From: Globodera rostochiensis
Lineage: Eukaryota; Nematoda; Chromadorea; Rhabditida; Heteroderidae
Length of the DNA stretch: 64,000 nt
Assembly (NCBI GenBank): GCA_018350325.1
Contig: JAEVLN010000044.1
Coordinates: 150,668 to 214,667, forward strand
Reading direction: 5' to 3'
In this document: positions 11,834 through 27,200 of the stretch, piece after piece
Layout of the letters: each line of letters starts with the position of its first letter
Position numbering within the stretch: position 1 is the stretch's first letter
Position numbers and translations under genes: made by a program
Notes under the pieces: model-generated
The model's input: the letters and a program-made list of their open reading frames with translations, nothing else
Told to the model about the DNA's origin: nothing
Databases searched by the model: none

Positions 11834-14800
11834 TTATGGGTCTTCTGGAACAACGGACAATTTGCCTTCGTTTTGTTGTCGTTCCGTTGCTTTAATCAGT
11901 CCGCGCTTCTCCGCCACATCCAACGCCCTCTGCGCCTCTTTTTGCGCTCCTTCGCGTCCCTTTTCGTCCAATTTCGTAATGGCCACCAAAACGCGAAAAA
12001 TGCTGCTCTAAAATAAAAATAAATGTCGTCTTTTCCATCATTTACTAACCGCAATTATTTGACTCGCCACTCGCTCGTCGCCTATTTCGACAATATTTGC
12101 CACTCCAATCAGACAGCGCCGTTGGACTTCGTGGTTTTCGGACATAGCCAACTCCATCAAAAACTCCTCCCAACTGTTCAACTCCTTCAAAATTCGCTCG
12201 CAGAAGGTTGGATCCTCACTGAGAAATGGTTTAAAACAAAGCGAAAATGCTTTTCCAACCTCAAAAGGGCAAATCCGGCACTGCTTGCCAATTTCAAGCG
12301 ATCCTCGCCCTCGGCACAGTAAAGAACCCAAACTTTTGCTCGGTCAGTTCCCGCCTAAATATTAATTAGGTAGTATAAATCGTTCTTTGAATTTGGTGGA
12401 ACATTTAATTTCACAAAAAGACCTTTATCACAGCGTTGAAATACTCTTCACAGTACAACAAATTCAGCAACAATTCGGCAGCCGCCGCTCGCAAATGTTC
12501 GTTGCACCCATCGAACCAAAATTCCTCAATTTTCTGCAGGGATTTCTCCTTAACGATACGCTTTCGGACGGAATCGTTGACTGACGCCAAATTGGTAAGA
12601 GTGAGAAGGGCGTCGTAATTGGCCCTTCCCTCCACTAAAATGCGTTTTCCAACGGTCGGTTCCCTTCAAATCATTGGGAAAACCTTCGGGATGAAGCAGC
12701 TCAATGCACGGCTTGACTACCTAAAAAACCATCAATTCGAGCTTCAAAACTAAAAATTCACGTTCCCGCCTCGCCCCCCCGCCCCCTCCTCCTTCGAATA
12801 ACCTCGTACATCCGTTGCCCGGGAAAGGCAATGTTTGGGTCAGAACAGACTCCGAGCTTCGCCAAGCCATGCGCCGCTTTCAATTTTCCCTCGGCGCTGC
12901 ATTTTTTGAAGAGGTTCAATAAAAGCTTCACCCCGCCCTCACTGATAATTTGACCTGGACGTAAATGAAATGATTTCCTTTAAATAATTGCTAAAAATGA
13001 CCAATTAAATCATCGATTCCACAAAATGCCTTCAAACATCGAGCCAAATTATCCAAAGCATTGCGACTTTCAGTTTTCGAAACGGAAACACAAGCGGTGA
13101 CTGCGCCAAGTTCGATATAAAACGGGAAATTTGGCATTTTTCCAGTAATAAATTTCTACCAATCGTCTAATCCGTCTGTCCACATATTCCTCAGTATCTT
13201 AAGCAAATTCGTCATAAAAAGCCCCTTGTTCGTTAATTCACTTTACCCTTTGGATGCGTTTCCGGCACGTGATGCTTGGCGAATTGTGCCAATTTTACCA
13301 TTTCCTCGTCAATTTTTGGCTTCTCATAAGCATTAGCACAATTCACATAAATTGTGGCCATAGTGTAAACGCACCCTCCGGCACTCCTCGCCAATTTGAC
13401 TAAAGCCTTCAACAAATCAGAGCTTCCGACGATGTATTCCTTTATTTCGGCGTCCAGCGAAAGGTACGAAAGTCCTTCGCAAGCGAAACGTCTAACTTCG
13501 GTCTGAGAAGGAAAAGACTTTCAATAACAGTAAAAAACAATGGGAAGGCGTTACCGAAAAATGGTCGGCTTTTTCGACCAAAAATTTATGGCACACACCA
13601 GCCAGTTTAATCCGCGACTCGTCGTCCATTGGCTGCCGGCTGCAATCGTCGCCGGCAGACGAAGCGCACTTACAAAGGCCCACCAAGGCGCGAACACGTA
13701 CATTGTGATCCGGAGACGAGAACAACTTTTTGAGTACAGGCTGAACGGAGATTTACTGATATTTCATTCTAAATATGTTATTGAAAAGTCAACTCACTGA
13801 CCAGCCCCTGCTTGATCATGTTGGTAGCCCTTTCGTATTTGCTCACTGAAAGCACAATCAATTCGGCCGCAACGCTTTGCTGGATAAAGTCGTCGTCTGC
13901 GGCCATTTGGAGCATTATTGCGGTCACTCGGTCGTTGGTCACCAAATTTATGCCAACGTCCACCGGACCCTGGAGCAAAGTTATCAGTAAAGCGACCAAT
14001 TTGACTCTGCTCTTCGGCTCATCGATGTCGGACATTAGGCCGCCAAAGACTTGGTCCACCCGTTCCTTGTACACCGCCCTTCGTTGGTCAAAAACCTGAA
14101 GGCTTCAATTCACACAATCAAACAAATTATCACCCAACCATATCGTCATACAATTGAGCAAGAAAAACTGCGACATGCTGACGAGTTTCGGTAGTAATTG
14201 GATAGTCGCATTGCTCTGGTATTTGCATAGCAATGTGCAACATCTTGTAAAGTCCTCTGTCCTCAACAAAGCGCCAAGACCTGAGAGAAAACTTCATTTT
14301 TTTGTTTCCAGTAACAAGAATTTTTAATAATTTACCAAAAAAATGGACAGAAAGAGATACTAGCAAGTTTTTATTGATTCCAGTCCCCATGAACAAGTTA
14401 CATCGCGAGTTCAAAATTAAAACACCAACCATCCACGCGGCAAACCCCCGCTCATGTGCATCAAATTCTTGAGAAGCAGGTCGATGCTGATTTCTCTCGT
14501 TGCTGCTGAAAAGTGTGGGTCTGTGAGAATCTCCTCCAACTCGAGAATAAGTCGCAGAATCGCAATTTTGTTCCGTTCAACCATTTCCGAGTCCGGCTTG
14601 ATTTCCTTGGACAAATCCATCGCCGCCAATCCGTTGAACACGCGCTGAATGACCGTGCTGGATGCCTCCACATTCTCAATCGGTTGGCGAAGAGTGGGCA
14701 GTCGGGCGAGGGTTGGTGCGGAAAGCAACTCCATTATTTGGGTGGCCTGGCAAGAGAAAAATGTATTGAGAATGTGAACGTTTTGGAGGTAAGTAATGAC

Positions 14801-15860
14801 AAAATCAAAATTTTAAGAATACCCTCTCGCGCGACTTGGCCAATTCATCCAAAATTCTAACAGCGCAAAGAGCTTCTTCATCTGAAAAATTCGCATGTCC
14901 TTCGATGATTCCCAGCAGTTGCGTCACAATTTGACCATTTTGCCAAACTTGCAATACTCCATTATTCGATTCTCTGCATAAAACAAGCAAATTGTTCATT
15001 GCCTAAAATTCTTGTAAAATAAAATAAAAAAACATCTTTTTACTAAAATAATACAGAACTTAACAAATTTTTACCCAAACATTAAGATAAGCAAAAAAGG
15101 ACCACTGAAACAAGGGGGTAAACTACAGAGAAGTATTCTTGGAAAATTTTCCCCGATTTGAGCTTTTCATAGGGAAAGCCTTGATTAAAACGTAATTACC
15201 TTAATTTGTTTCTCTTTGTCAGTTTCGGCACCGCCTAACGAAATTTTTAGCATTTCTTTCACACGACCTTCGGTACTTTCCGTCTGTTTCAGACGTTCAG
15301 CGTTTAATTTGAGAAGACGTGCACATAAATCCACCAACACACTAAACTATAAAATGGAAATTCCGTCTGTGGGGTCGTCCACACGATGGCCAATTATCCG
15401 TTGGCCCGTAAGACGAGGATTACTGGCTTCCAAATCCCCTCCCCTCATAGCACCAAAATCTGGGCAATTAATGACCTGTCTCCGGGCTTCAACCGAATCG
15501 CCTCTTTTGCATCATTAAAAGCTTTTCCAATGCTGTCCAATTTTTCTCTCGCCAATGCTCGTCTATAAAAAGCCTTCGGATCGTTTGGACTTATCGCAAG
15601 CGCTAAACAAAAAATGATTAGATAAATAAAATGAACACCAGTTAACCATTACTGCAGTCAGACTCAGCCCCCTCAAAATCCTCCAACTTCAACTTCGCCA
15701 TTGCTCTGTTCTTGTAAAGGACAAGCCGTAAATTATCACCAGGTTCCAGTTCCAACGCATTTGTATAACTTTCAATACAGGATGCAAAATCATCGCTTTG
15801 AAAAAGTCTATTTCCCGTTTCCTTCAGCTCTTCGGCAGAGATTCCATCGAAAGCTTCCAT
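11834..15860 (-). CDS. unc-45: UNC-45 myosin chaperone (TPR + UCS domain)
   Basis: Cytosolic co-chaperone that, with Hsp90, folds and assembles myosin heads in muscle. ATG at 15860 opens MEAFDGISAEELKETGNRLF, with TPR repeats (NALELEPGDNLRLVLYKNRA; next exon ALAISPNDPKAFYRRALARE). These match the N-terminal Hsp90-binding TPR of UNC-45. Further exons cover the armadillo-like central and UCS regions: 14999-14805 (LLGIIEGHANFSDEEALCAV), 14734-14417, 14074-13778 (SRVKLVALLITLLQGPVDVG), 13725-13492 (DHNVRVRALVGLCKCASSAG), 13415-13233, 12635-12411 and 12331-12038. The last exon reads IFRVLVAITKLDEKGREGAQ then EAQRALDVAEKRGLIKA, stop 11834-11836. About a dozen exons with mostly short introns. Its start lies only 29 bp from a MITE insertion. 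Confidence 0.9.
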
Positions 15861-15888
15861 TTTAGCTGAAATGTTTTACGAAACCCTT

Positions 15889-16364
15889 GGCAATCCTGCA
15901 GAATGGGGATCTCTACTTCATACTTTGTTATTTGAGCTAAAAATTTATATTCGGGGGGTTTAGGGGGTGCTGATCACGAATCTGACCTTAAATTTTGTCA
16001 AATCTTTGATTTTGTCTAAATTTTTCATCAATTATTTGTTTGGTAAGGACCTTATTTTCAAAAAAATCTAATTTTTTTTGCAAAAACAAACAATCAAACG
16101 AATTAATTTGGCTTTTTAGATATCAGATTCGAATTCTACGCATCAGAAAACCCCGGAAACGACCTTTTTCAATATTTATTGTAAAATTTAGAAAATCGAT
16201 TTTTTGAAAAATTCGAATTCGGGTCCGGGGTCCGAAATAGGGCAAAATGGAGGTCAGATTCGGATTCTACGTCCCAAAACAGCCCTAAAAACTATTTTCT
16301 AATGACTTTATAAAAATGTTTTTTTTTGGAAAAAAATTTGGGATCCCCATTCTGCAGGATTGCC
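15889..16364. mobile_element. Merlin-like MITE (GGCAATCC subgroup), 476 bp, perfect 8-bp TSD
   Basis: Terminal inverted repeats GGCAATCCTGCAGAATGGGG and CCCCATTCTGCAGGATTGCC. It is flanked by AAACCCTT at 15881-15888 and 16365-16372 (exact). Subterminal GGTGCTGATCACGAATCTGACC and the GAATTCGGGTCCGGGGTCCG arm are shared with the GGTAATACTG group, so the two groups differ mainly in their tips. Identical terminal repeats and duplication suggest a fairly young insertion. It fills much of the 975-bp divergent promoter between unc-45 and mcm-7. Confidence 0.88.
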
Positions 16365-16835
16365 AAACCCTTTGAGATATGTACAAATGTATGTATGAAT
16401 TTACTCAAGAAATCAAAACAAAGCTCAGCGTTGGCTGCTGTATGTTGCTATTGATCCACTCTCGCATAAGATGATCATGCAGTCTGTTGTTAAACCGGGA
16501 GTTTCCCCATTCCGTTCCCTCACTCTCCGTCTTAAGTCGCCGGTGATCGCTTTTCATCCTTGGCCTCAACCTAAAGCGATTAGCTTTGCTTCATAATCGA
16601 ATCTCTAATAAACACTATTTTCTCTATTTTTTGCTTCTCTTTTAACACTTCTCCTTACGGAAGGCGAAAAATTTGAATTTGAAAAAGTAAGGCACTACGC
16701 TCGAGGCTTTAACTTGACATTTTTATGTGCTTCTGTGAAAAATAAGTGGGCACTATTAAAATTATGCACAAAACTTTACACTAATATGTATGTACATATG
16801 TTTTAATATTTTAGCCGCCAACTTTGTACATCAAA
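16365..16835. promoter_or_regulatory. Rest of the divergent unc-45 / mcm-7 intergenic region
   Basis: 471 bp upstream of the MCM7 start, without coding sequence. A TTTTAG acceptor-like site at about 16814, 22 bp before the ATG, is suited to spliced-leader trans-splicing or to a 5' UTR intron. No core promoter motif is asserted. Confidence 0.4.
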
Positions 16836-20124
<3,289 letters not shown>

Positions 20125-20750
20125 TCTTTTGCACACTTTAATCATTATTATTATTAAAATTACTCTCTTCTGGGTTTTTTCATTATTGAACTAGTCAAGA
20201 GCGGTTACTGGAGTTTTACAGGTGTCGGTCGGGTTGGAGCTCCTATAGCGAAGCCTATCAGCACCGGCAAACAACCATTGCCCTCCAAAACTAATTTGTA
20301 ATGTGTTATTTGATGCACTAGTCATTAATTAGAAACCATAATTATTACTAGTAATTAAATCTAGTTTTTATTATGAAAAAATGGCGAAATATGGATTTAT
20401 TCTCAAAAAAGCAAAATATGGATTTATATCAGGGGTCGTATCGAAAATTTTCAAAAAAAGGACATCAATGGTAAAAAAAAAAAGATTTTGGGGTCCGAAA
20501 AAAAGACATTTTACAAACAAAAAAGGACGCGTACCTCAAATAAAGTATTAAAAAAGGACATTTCAAACTTTAAAAATTGTACCCCAAAAAAGGACAAATC
20601 TTTAAAAAAAGGACAGACATGACCTCTGATATGGACTAAAAAGTCGCTCTAATTCTAAAATTTTTCGAAATGAAAGCATCCCCTATTCTACAAAAAAACG
20701 TTAAAACATGAAAATCCCAGCTCTACTAAGTAATTAGAGGGTGAGAAAGC
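20125..20750. other. Intergenic downstream of mcm-7, no gene seen
   Basis: 626 bp, AT-rich with A runs and a few short repeats of AAAAAAGGACA type (about 20450-20620). Nothing coding is recognised. Confidence 0.5.
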
Positions 20751-21555
20751 GGTAATACTGCAGTTTATCCCCCCCCATTTTTGAAAAAAATACAAACATT
20801 TTTAAAAGTCATGTAAAACATGTTTCCGGGGGTTTTCGGGGTCTGATCACGATTCTGACATTTATTTTACCCAATTCCGAACCCCGAACCCGAATTCGAA
20901 CAATTTTTCGAAAAAAATATTTTTTCAAAAATTAACATTTATTGACCAAAATGGTGCACGAAGAAGGGCCCAAGATTTGATGCCTTTAATTCAGCAACAC
21001 ATCGCCCCGGGCTCTATAATTCATAGTGATATGTGGGCGGCGTACGGGGCCATTCCCAATTTACCCCAAGGCTATGAGCACTATACTGTAAATCATAATG
21101 AGAATTTGCTTAATCCCAATGACCCAAATGTCCACATGCAAAACATAGAGGGGATGTGGTCCACCTACAAGCGTAAATTTCGCCCCCAATCTGGCAATGT
21201 TTCTAGCACTTTTAACACATATTTTGCCGAATTTCTCTGGCGTAAGCGATTTGGTGATGATGCATTTTATGAATTGTGGGATCATATTCGTCACATTTAT
21301 CCATGTGAATAGTTTTTTTTTATTATGTGAATCCCTGCTGTTATTTTTCTATTTCGTGCATTTGAATCCATTTTGGTCAATAAATGTTAATTTTTAAAAA
21401 AATATTTTTTTCGAAAAATTGTTCGAATTCGGGTTCGGGGTTCGGAATAGAATCGTGATCAGTGACCCCGAAAACCCCCGGAAACATGTTTTACATGACT
21501 TTTAAAAATGTTTGTATTTTTTTCAAAAATGGGGGGGATAAACTGCAGTATTACC
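20751..21555. mobile_element. Merlin DNA transposon remnant carrying a transposase fragment, 805 bp, perfect 8-bp TSD
   Basis: Ends GGTAATACTGCAGTTTATCC and complement GGATAAACTGCAGTATTACC, flanked by GAGAAAGC at 20743-20750 and 21556-21563 (exact). Inverted arms of about 200 bp (GGGTCTGATCACGATTCTGA, CCCGAATTCGAACAATTTTT) are shared with the short MITEs. The loop holds a plus-strand transposase piece (20977-21312). This is the key copy that links the foldback MITEs to the Merlin/IS1595-like superfamily, which makes 8-9 bp target duplications. Confidence 0.88.
20977..21312 (+). pseudogene. Merlin (ISXO2-like DDE) transposase, C-terminal fragment
   Basis: About 111 codons. SIIHSDMWAAYGAIPNLPQG contains the second catalytic Asp in the HSDxxxxY context of ISXO2/IS1595-type transposases. 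HMQNIEGMWSTYKRKF carries the third acidic position in the usual NxxEGxWSxxK setting. The C-terminal TYFAEFLWRKRF fits the family. The N-terminal part, with the first catalytic Asp and DNA-binding region, is absent; the reading frame runs leftwards directly into the inverted arm. It cannot encode a working enzyme. The frame itself is intact, so the deletion event may be recent or the copy may have been amplified as it stands. Confidence 0.85.
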
Positions 21556-21660
21556 GAGAAAGCTTTGTTGGCTCAAAATCTAAATCGACAAAATTCTAAT
21601 TTTACCATTTTATTAAATCATTACGAAGTATACAATATATTTTTAAATTTATAAAATCCA

Positions 21661-22440
21661 TCACATCGCAAGAACGAATCGAAATACAATCTTTAGAGGC
21701 CGAATTGTGCAAGGGGACTGCCGTCCTCCAGGTTGTCGCCCATCTGACAGTTTATGTCGCTGTGCATTGTTTTGCTTCCCTTCACTTTCCTTATTCTCTG
21801 CCCGAAGACTGCAATATTTGTGTTCACGAATGAGTTCATGCAAAGGCTTCTGTTCGGGCAACGCTTTGAATGGGTGGGCCATGATGAGATTTGTGTTGAA
21901 GTTAAGGTCGTTCTGCGTTTTTCGAACAATCAGCATGTAAGCGCTTTTTGCCTCGGCGTTTTTGAAGTCTCGAATTAGGTAATCGATATCACGCTTTGGA
22001 TCCATCCAAAGTCGCAATTCCTCGCGCTCTTCATCAACTTGCATCACTTCAACGCGATACTTTAAATTCAGAATAATTATAAATGACAAAGGCAGAAATT
22101 ATTGATTTGGGATCAAAAAATTTTGAATTTTTTGATTCCAAAAATGTGTGGACACTTTTTCTCTAAAAAAATTAGTGATCGGCGGTCGCCGGACACCTCC
22201 GTCTTCTGTATGTTTTTTCGTGACAAAAAATATTTTTCCAATTAACGAAACGAAAAACTAAAATTTTACGAAGCGAAACGCCAAAAATAACGAAAAGTTT
22301 CGCCCATCTATGTTTGGGATTCGGTCTTTTATTTAAATGCAATTTCCGATCTCTTTGTGCAGTTCACCTTCTTTTGCTGCTTCCATACTGCTTCAATTTC
22401 TGCTCGTTTAAATAAATAACCAACCAGATGGGCAACTAAA
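21661..22440 (-). CDS. Unrecognised protein, C-terminal exons
   Basis: The main exon (about 22058 down to 21661) encodes VEVMQVDEEREELRLWMDPK, RDIDYLIRDFKNAEAKSAYM, LIVRKTQNDLNFNTNLIMAH and a Gln/Arg/Pro-rich end. An upstream exon near 22430-22370 reads LVGYLFKRAEIEAVWKQQKK before a GTGAAC donor. The composition looks genuinely coding: charged, no stops, helical pattern. I do not recognise a family. Its 3' end is about 100 bp from the Merlin element. Upstream limits are uncertain. Confidence 0.45.
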
Positions 22441-22748
22441 AAGATGACGATTTAAAACAATTATTTTTACAACTAAGTCCATAATAAAAAACAATGTGTC
22501 AGGTCGGTAACCCTTACAAATTAGTCTAAAGGAACGAAAAGTCTATTGAAAACATTTTGTGGAAGCAACTATGAAAAGCCACGAGACCTAGCTCTCGATT
22601 GAAAAGGACATTTCGATCCAAAGTTCATAACTTTCTTTAAGTTGTTTCCTCGCAAAATGTTTTCATATTATTGCTTTAGGCCGACGAGTCGAATGATATA
22701 TTTTTGGATAATTTAGTCTGTCCCTATGATCCTTATTTCAATTCCTAT

Positions 22749-24043
22749 TTAACAACCAGTAGCCTCTGGCGGTACGAGTAAATATCTCGGTCTCAGCAAA
22801 CATTTGGGGAAATCATCCAACTTGTGGTTTTCTCCATCTGGCCACAGAACAATTGTCTGAAAAGTGTTCACAAAATAGCTGCTAAGAATCTGAGAATTAA
22901 ATTTTAAAATAGATATTTGTGCCTCTTGCTCTTGTCCTTTTTCCACCCAGGCAGAGGGCTTCTTCTCGGAGGGGTGGGATACGTGCAAAAAAAGTTGCCG
23001 GGAAAATGGAAAATGAAGATCTCATCGTCTACTAGTAAGGCGTAGAATTTTTTTTATTTTTTCCGGGTCCTGGGGGAGAACCCCCCCCCCCCCCCACACC
23101 CAACTTTGGTTACGTCCCTGCACTACAACAAATTAAGTTACCCATTAGAATGGTCTGAGTTGAGTACAACCTACTTCATAACCAACGAAGTCTCTACACA
23201 AAGAATGGCGATTATAAACCAATGAATTCCCGCTCTTATTCCATGTGTCCCCATCCGAATCAGTCAATTTAATCTGGTGAACAGATGGAACTGGTGGAGA
23301 ACAACAAACAGTAGCGGGAATGGGAATGTAATTGACGATCTGAAAAAGGAAAAGTGAAATATTTTGTAATGATTGAAAAAATGCTCATACACCGGCCGTT
23401 TGAAACGTGGCTTCTTGATCAAGCAACGCGTCGCTTCCATAAGGCCCAATGAATGGGGATGAAGAGGTCGAAGGGTTCGCGTCATGAAAAACGTTGGAAT
23501 TGGAAGTTCGTTCCTTCTCCTTCTCATGAGTTGTGCACATCCGTGAGTATCGTCCATTGTCGGGACTAGATAAGTTTGCGCCATCAGCGTTCAAAACATC
23601 GACAATCCTTCGCTTCGTAAACTGTTTGCCCTGAGACTTCATCTGAAGATCAAAATAATTTTTAAACAAAAAACCAACAAAGCGAACCTTCGAGACAATC
23701 AAAGTAAAGTTACAGTCAATTTCAAAACGAGTGCTGATACCACAAACTGGACAACAGTTCGTGTCCAGAAGACAACGAGGACAAAAACGGTGTAAACATG
23801 CCTAAATGCAAAAAACAGAAAAATCATTTTATTTAAGCGTATTTAGTAATTATACATAGATATATTTTCTTAAATCTTCAAAAATTCATTGTACAGCAAA
23901 AAATGTTCTAACGTATGTAAGTAAATGAAAGGATATCTAACCGGTGAAACCATTGGTTTATCTATAGGACGACCACATTGAGCACATTTTAATCCGAAGG
24001 ATTCCCATTGATCTATTCGACGCTTGATGTTATTTTTATTCAT
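22749..24043 (-). CDS. RING-finger protein, probable E3 ubiquitin ligase
   Basis: ATG at 24043 gives MNKNNIKRRIDQWESFGLKC. It runs into KCAQCGRPIDKPMVSPV and, in the next exon, ACLHRFCPRCLLDTNCCPVC, a C3HC4-type RING (C-x2-C ... C-x-H-x2-C-x2-C ... C-x2-C), followed by GISTRFEIDCNFTLIVSK. Later exons encode MKSQGKQFTKRRIVDVLNAD, a Ser/Thr-rich linker, NYIPIPATVCCSPPVPSVHQ, KKPSAWVEKGQEQEA and TIVLWPDGENHKLDDFPKCL, ending at 22749. RING domains recruit E2 enzymes, so a ubiquitin-ligase role is inferred. The exact subfamily is not recognised. An additional 5' exon upstream of 24043 is possible. The gene diverges from GTF3C1 across about 240 bp. Confidence 0.65.
23060..23125. mobile_element. hAT-like terminus (one end only)
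   Basis: A C run followed by GGTTACGTCCCTG resembles the right end of the CAGGGACGTAGCC elements. A clear left partner is missing. It lies in an intron of the RING gene. Confidence 0.4.
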
Positions 24044-24282
24044 CCAACCGTAAGGGAAACTGAATAAAAATGTTTAAAATCTTGTAACCAAAGAATTTTT
24101 TCCATTACTAAGAAACTCCGACTAAATCGAAATTAAAATTTAAAATTATTTAAAAAATCAGTCGGGGTAAGAGCGCTTCAGTACCGATACTAATAATTCC
24201 TTTTTTTTTCTTCTTGATCTCGAATTAAAATTTATCCCAGCCATACTTATTAGGTTTAGTTCAAATAAAATCCTTCTCCCTA

Positions 24283-27200
24283 ATGGGAAAAATGGAGTCC
24301 GGCGATGAGTCCAATGAAGCTATAGATGTTGAAGGGATAAGCGAACCGGAAGGAGGAGCTTTGAAAACTGGTACATAATTAATTCATTATAATTTTTTTA
24401 CCTTTACTTTTAAGATTCGATTTTTTCGCCGTATGACCCTTCCACCTTCTCTTTTCTGCACTTATATAGACCTCAAAATGATGTGGTTGCTTCATTAATA
24501 TATTATTCTGGTATGGAAGGTGTCGACCGGTACGAAATATCCAAACGACTTGGGATCAACGCTAAAAAGAAGGCTGGGTTCGTCAATATTATATTTATTA
24601 TAGTTGATACTATTTTGAACATTGAACTTTAGAAATCGGACCATTTCTAATTCGATCAACGCAGTGATGAGAATTTGTCCTGATAATTTTGGCACTTTCC
24701 AAAAAATGGAGGGCAGGCATCGCTTTCTGAAGTTTATTTGGCTCTATTCAATAAAATGCTTCATTTCTTAGATATTACGCGAAGAGTGAGCAACACACAC
24801 CTGCTGGAGGAGTTGCTTTGGCTGAATTTTACAATCATTTTAAACAATTAACAGGAGTGGATTGCCCTTACAAGCTCGGCGAATCCATAAAATTTCCTCA
24901 ACAAAATTTAAGTACGTACTGTGTTTAGGATACTAGTCGGGTTTGTATCCCCTTTCATCATCAAATGTTTTTTACTTTGCTTCCTTCCCTCTCTTAGGAA
25001 AGTGTTTCTAGGGGCATTTGAGGGCGTAGCTGAATCTGACACTTATTTTAGAAAATTTCGAACCCCGTACCCGAATTCGAATAATTTTTTGAAAATCGGA
25101 ATTTTCAAAAATTTTGATTTTGGAAAATTTTTGAAGGGCCAGGTTCGAAATTGGTCGAAATAGCTGTCAGATTCGGATTCTACGCTCCCCGAATACCCAG
25201 AAACCCTTTTCTAAGAGATTTAAGCAAAGTAAAAAACAATTTGACCAGTTTCGAGAATATGCAATTTTAGGCACATTGCGCATCAGTGACGTCACTTTAA
25301 AGAGATTGGTTCGGATTCTCGAATATATTTATCAAGAAAAGGTCGTCATAACGCAGTCTAAAATTGAAGGACAAATTTCCACAGAAGAACGAAAGGATGG
25401 CTATGCATATCAGGCACCATGAAGCAATCAGCCTCCAAAAGAATGAATTTTAGGTCGACCGGAAATCCCTCAAAAAGTGTTTAATTGCGCTGTCTAAAAG
25501 AAACTTTCTGAACTTGATGAAGATGGAAATAACTGAGCGAGGAATGCAGACTTTAGTTGATGTGATTACGATTCCAAAAATCAAAACTTTGGATCATCCG
25601 CTCATTTCTGAAGCACTCAAGCAAATCATAGCTGAGTTTAAAGAGCAGCACAAAAGTTTTCCTACTGGGGTTCGGCTTAAACAAGAGCCATTAGAAGCAA
25701 AAACTCCTGGAAATAATCGGGAGGGAAATGATGGAGAGTATCACGACGATTCCATTGCTGGGCCTTCCAATATCAGCAATATGAAGCAAGAACTGGGAGA
25801 GGTTGAGACTGGGAAGTCATTGCTAAACAAAACATTCAACACTCTTCAGAGACTTTCATTGCAGTTTGTTCACAAAAAATAATTTTTTTTTTTTATTTTT
25901 TGTTTTTTAATTTAGGAAATACAGCAGGAAGGGCGGGGGAGCGCCTATTTCCGTGCTTTCGCAGCGCTCCCTAAATTCACTTGTAGATTCGGCCAAACGT
26001 CGTCGATTAGCAAAGCCATCGAAAGCCATCAAAAAACGACGTTTGCACATAGAAACGGAGGAAACTGAAGACAACGACGATGTGCAATGCCAAACTCCAG
26101 TGAGCAAACTGCGCCAATCGAACAGAAAAGATCGACGGGTGTATGACACGGTGGACACCTTAAGTCTCCAGCACAAGGCTTATCTCCGAAGTCGTTTTAC
26201 GCAACGTGAAAGGGATATGGTCTGTAGGAAGGGGGATCGACTTTAAATGCTCTTCGGTTTAGCTTCTTCTCATCAGAGCATGCAGCTTTTTTCTGAACCC
26301 AGTCACTCGTTTTTGGCCGAATCCAAAAGTTATGCGTACACTTATGCACGAATATGTTCCGGTACGTCTTTGATTTTAATCTGTCTTCAACAAAGTTTTC
26401 AAATTCTTCTGAACAACAACTCTCAAAATTTTAATATTTGCATGTTTTTGACTTCCTATTTCAAGGAGTCGCGCACTAAAACAACTTACTCTCTGATGGC
26501 CTCGGGTGTGCGCGAGGTTAGGTCGAAGGAGCGCTATGCTCATCATCAGTACATCGTGAAGACGATGGCCAGTTACAAAGAACTGATCGATCTTCGCAAT
26601 CGTCTCGCTTCTATGAACTTTTCCCAGGCAAACAAAATCGATGACCAATTGCAACCGAAGGACTTGTTCTTCATGAACGCTTTCAGGACTTCGTACCAGC
26701 TCTTGTTTCGGTAAAAGAATTCAGTATTTCTTATTAAGGCTTTTTTTCATTTTTCTTAAGAATTTTTTTTCGAAAATTAAGATTTCGTTACATTTTTAGG
26801 GTTTTTATATTTTTGTTAAAAAACGATCGTAAAAATTCATACTAGTATTTGCCGACTTTCGAATTTTTCAAAAATACGAGTTTTTTTAGTGAAAATTCTG
26901 CTTCACTTCGGGGGTAGGGGTCTACGGTCCCGATAGGCGCCGCCGGAAAATTTTGAAGATTTTTAGAGAGATTTGTAAAGAAAATTGGTCCAAAAAAATG
27001 ACCAATTTTGCAAAACAATAATAATCAGCGACCTCAAAATAACTCCTTTAATTGTTTTCGAAAGAAAGTCTTGTTTAAGCGAAGCTGAGGACTTTCCTTC
27101 GGTTGGTGTTGCTGACATCGAACTTCGACAGTATTTAAACAACAACAATTTGTACTTCCTTACCACATCGGATAGACAAAAAGTTGACGGCTCATTGTGG

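Noticed and set aside
20977..21312. Functional transposase gene
   Set aside because: Only the C-terminal half is present; the first catalytic Asp and DNA-binding part are missing.
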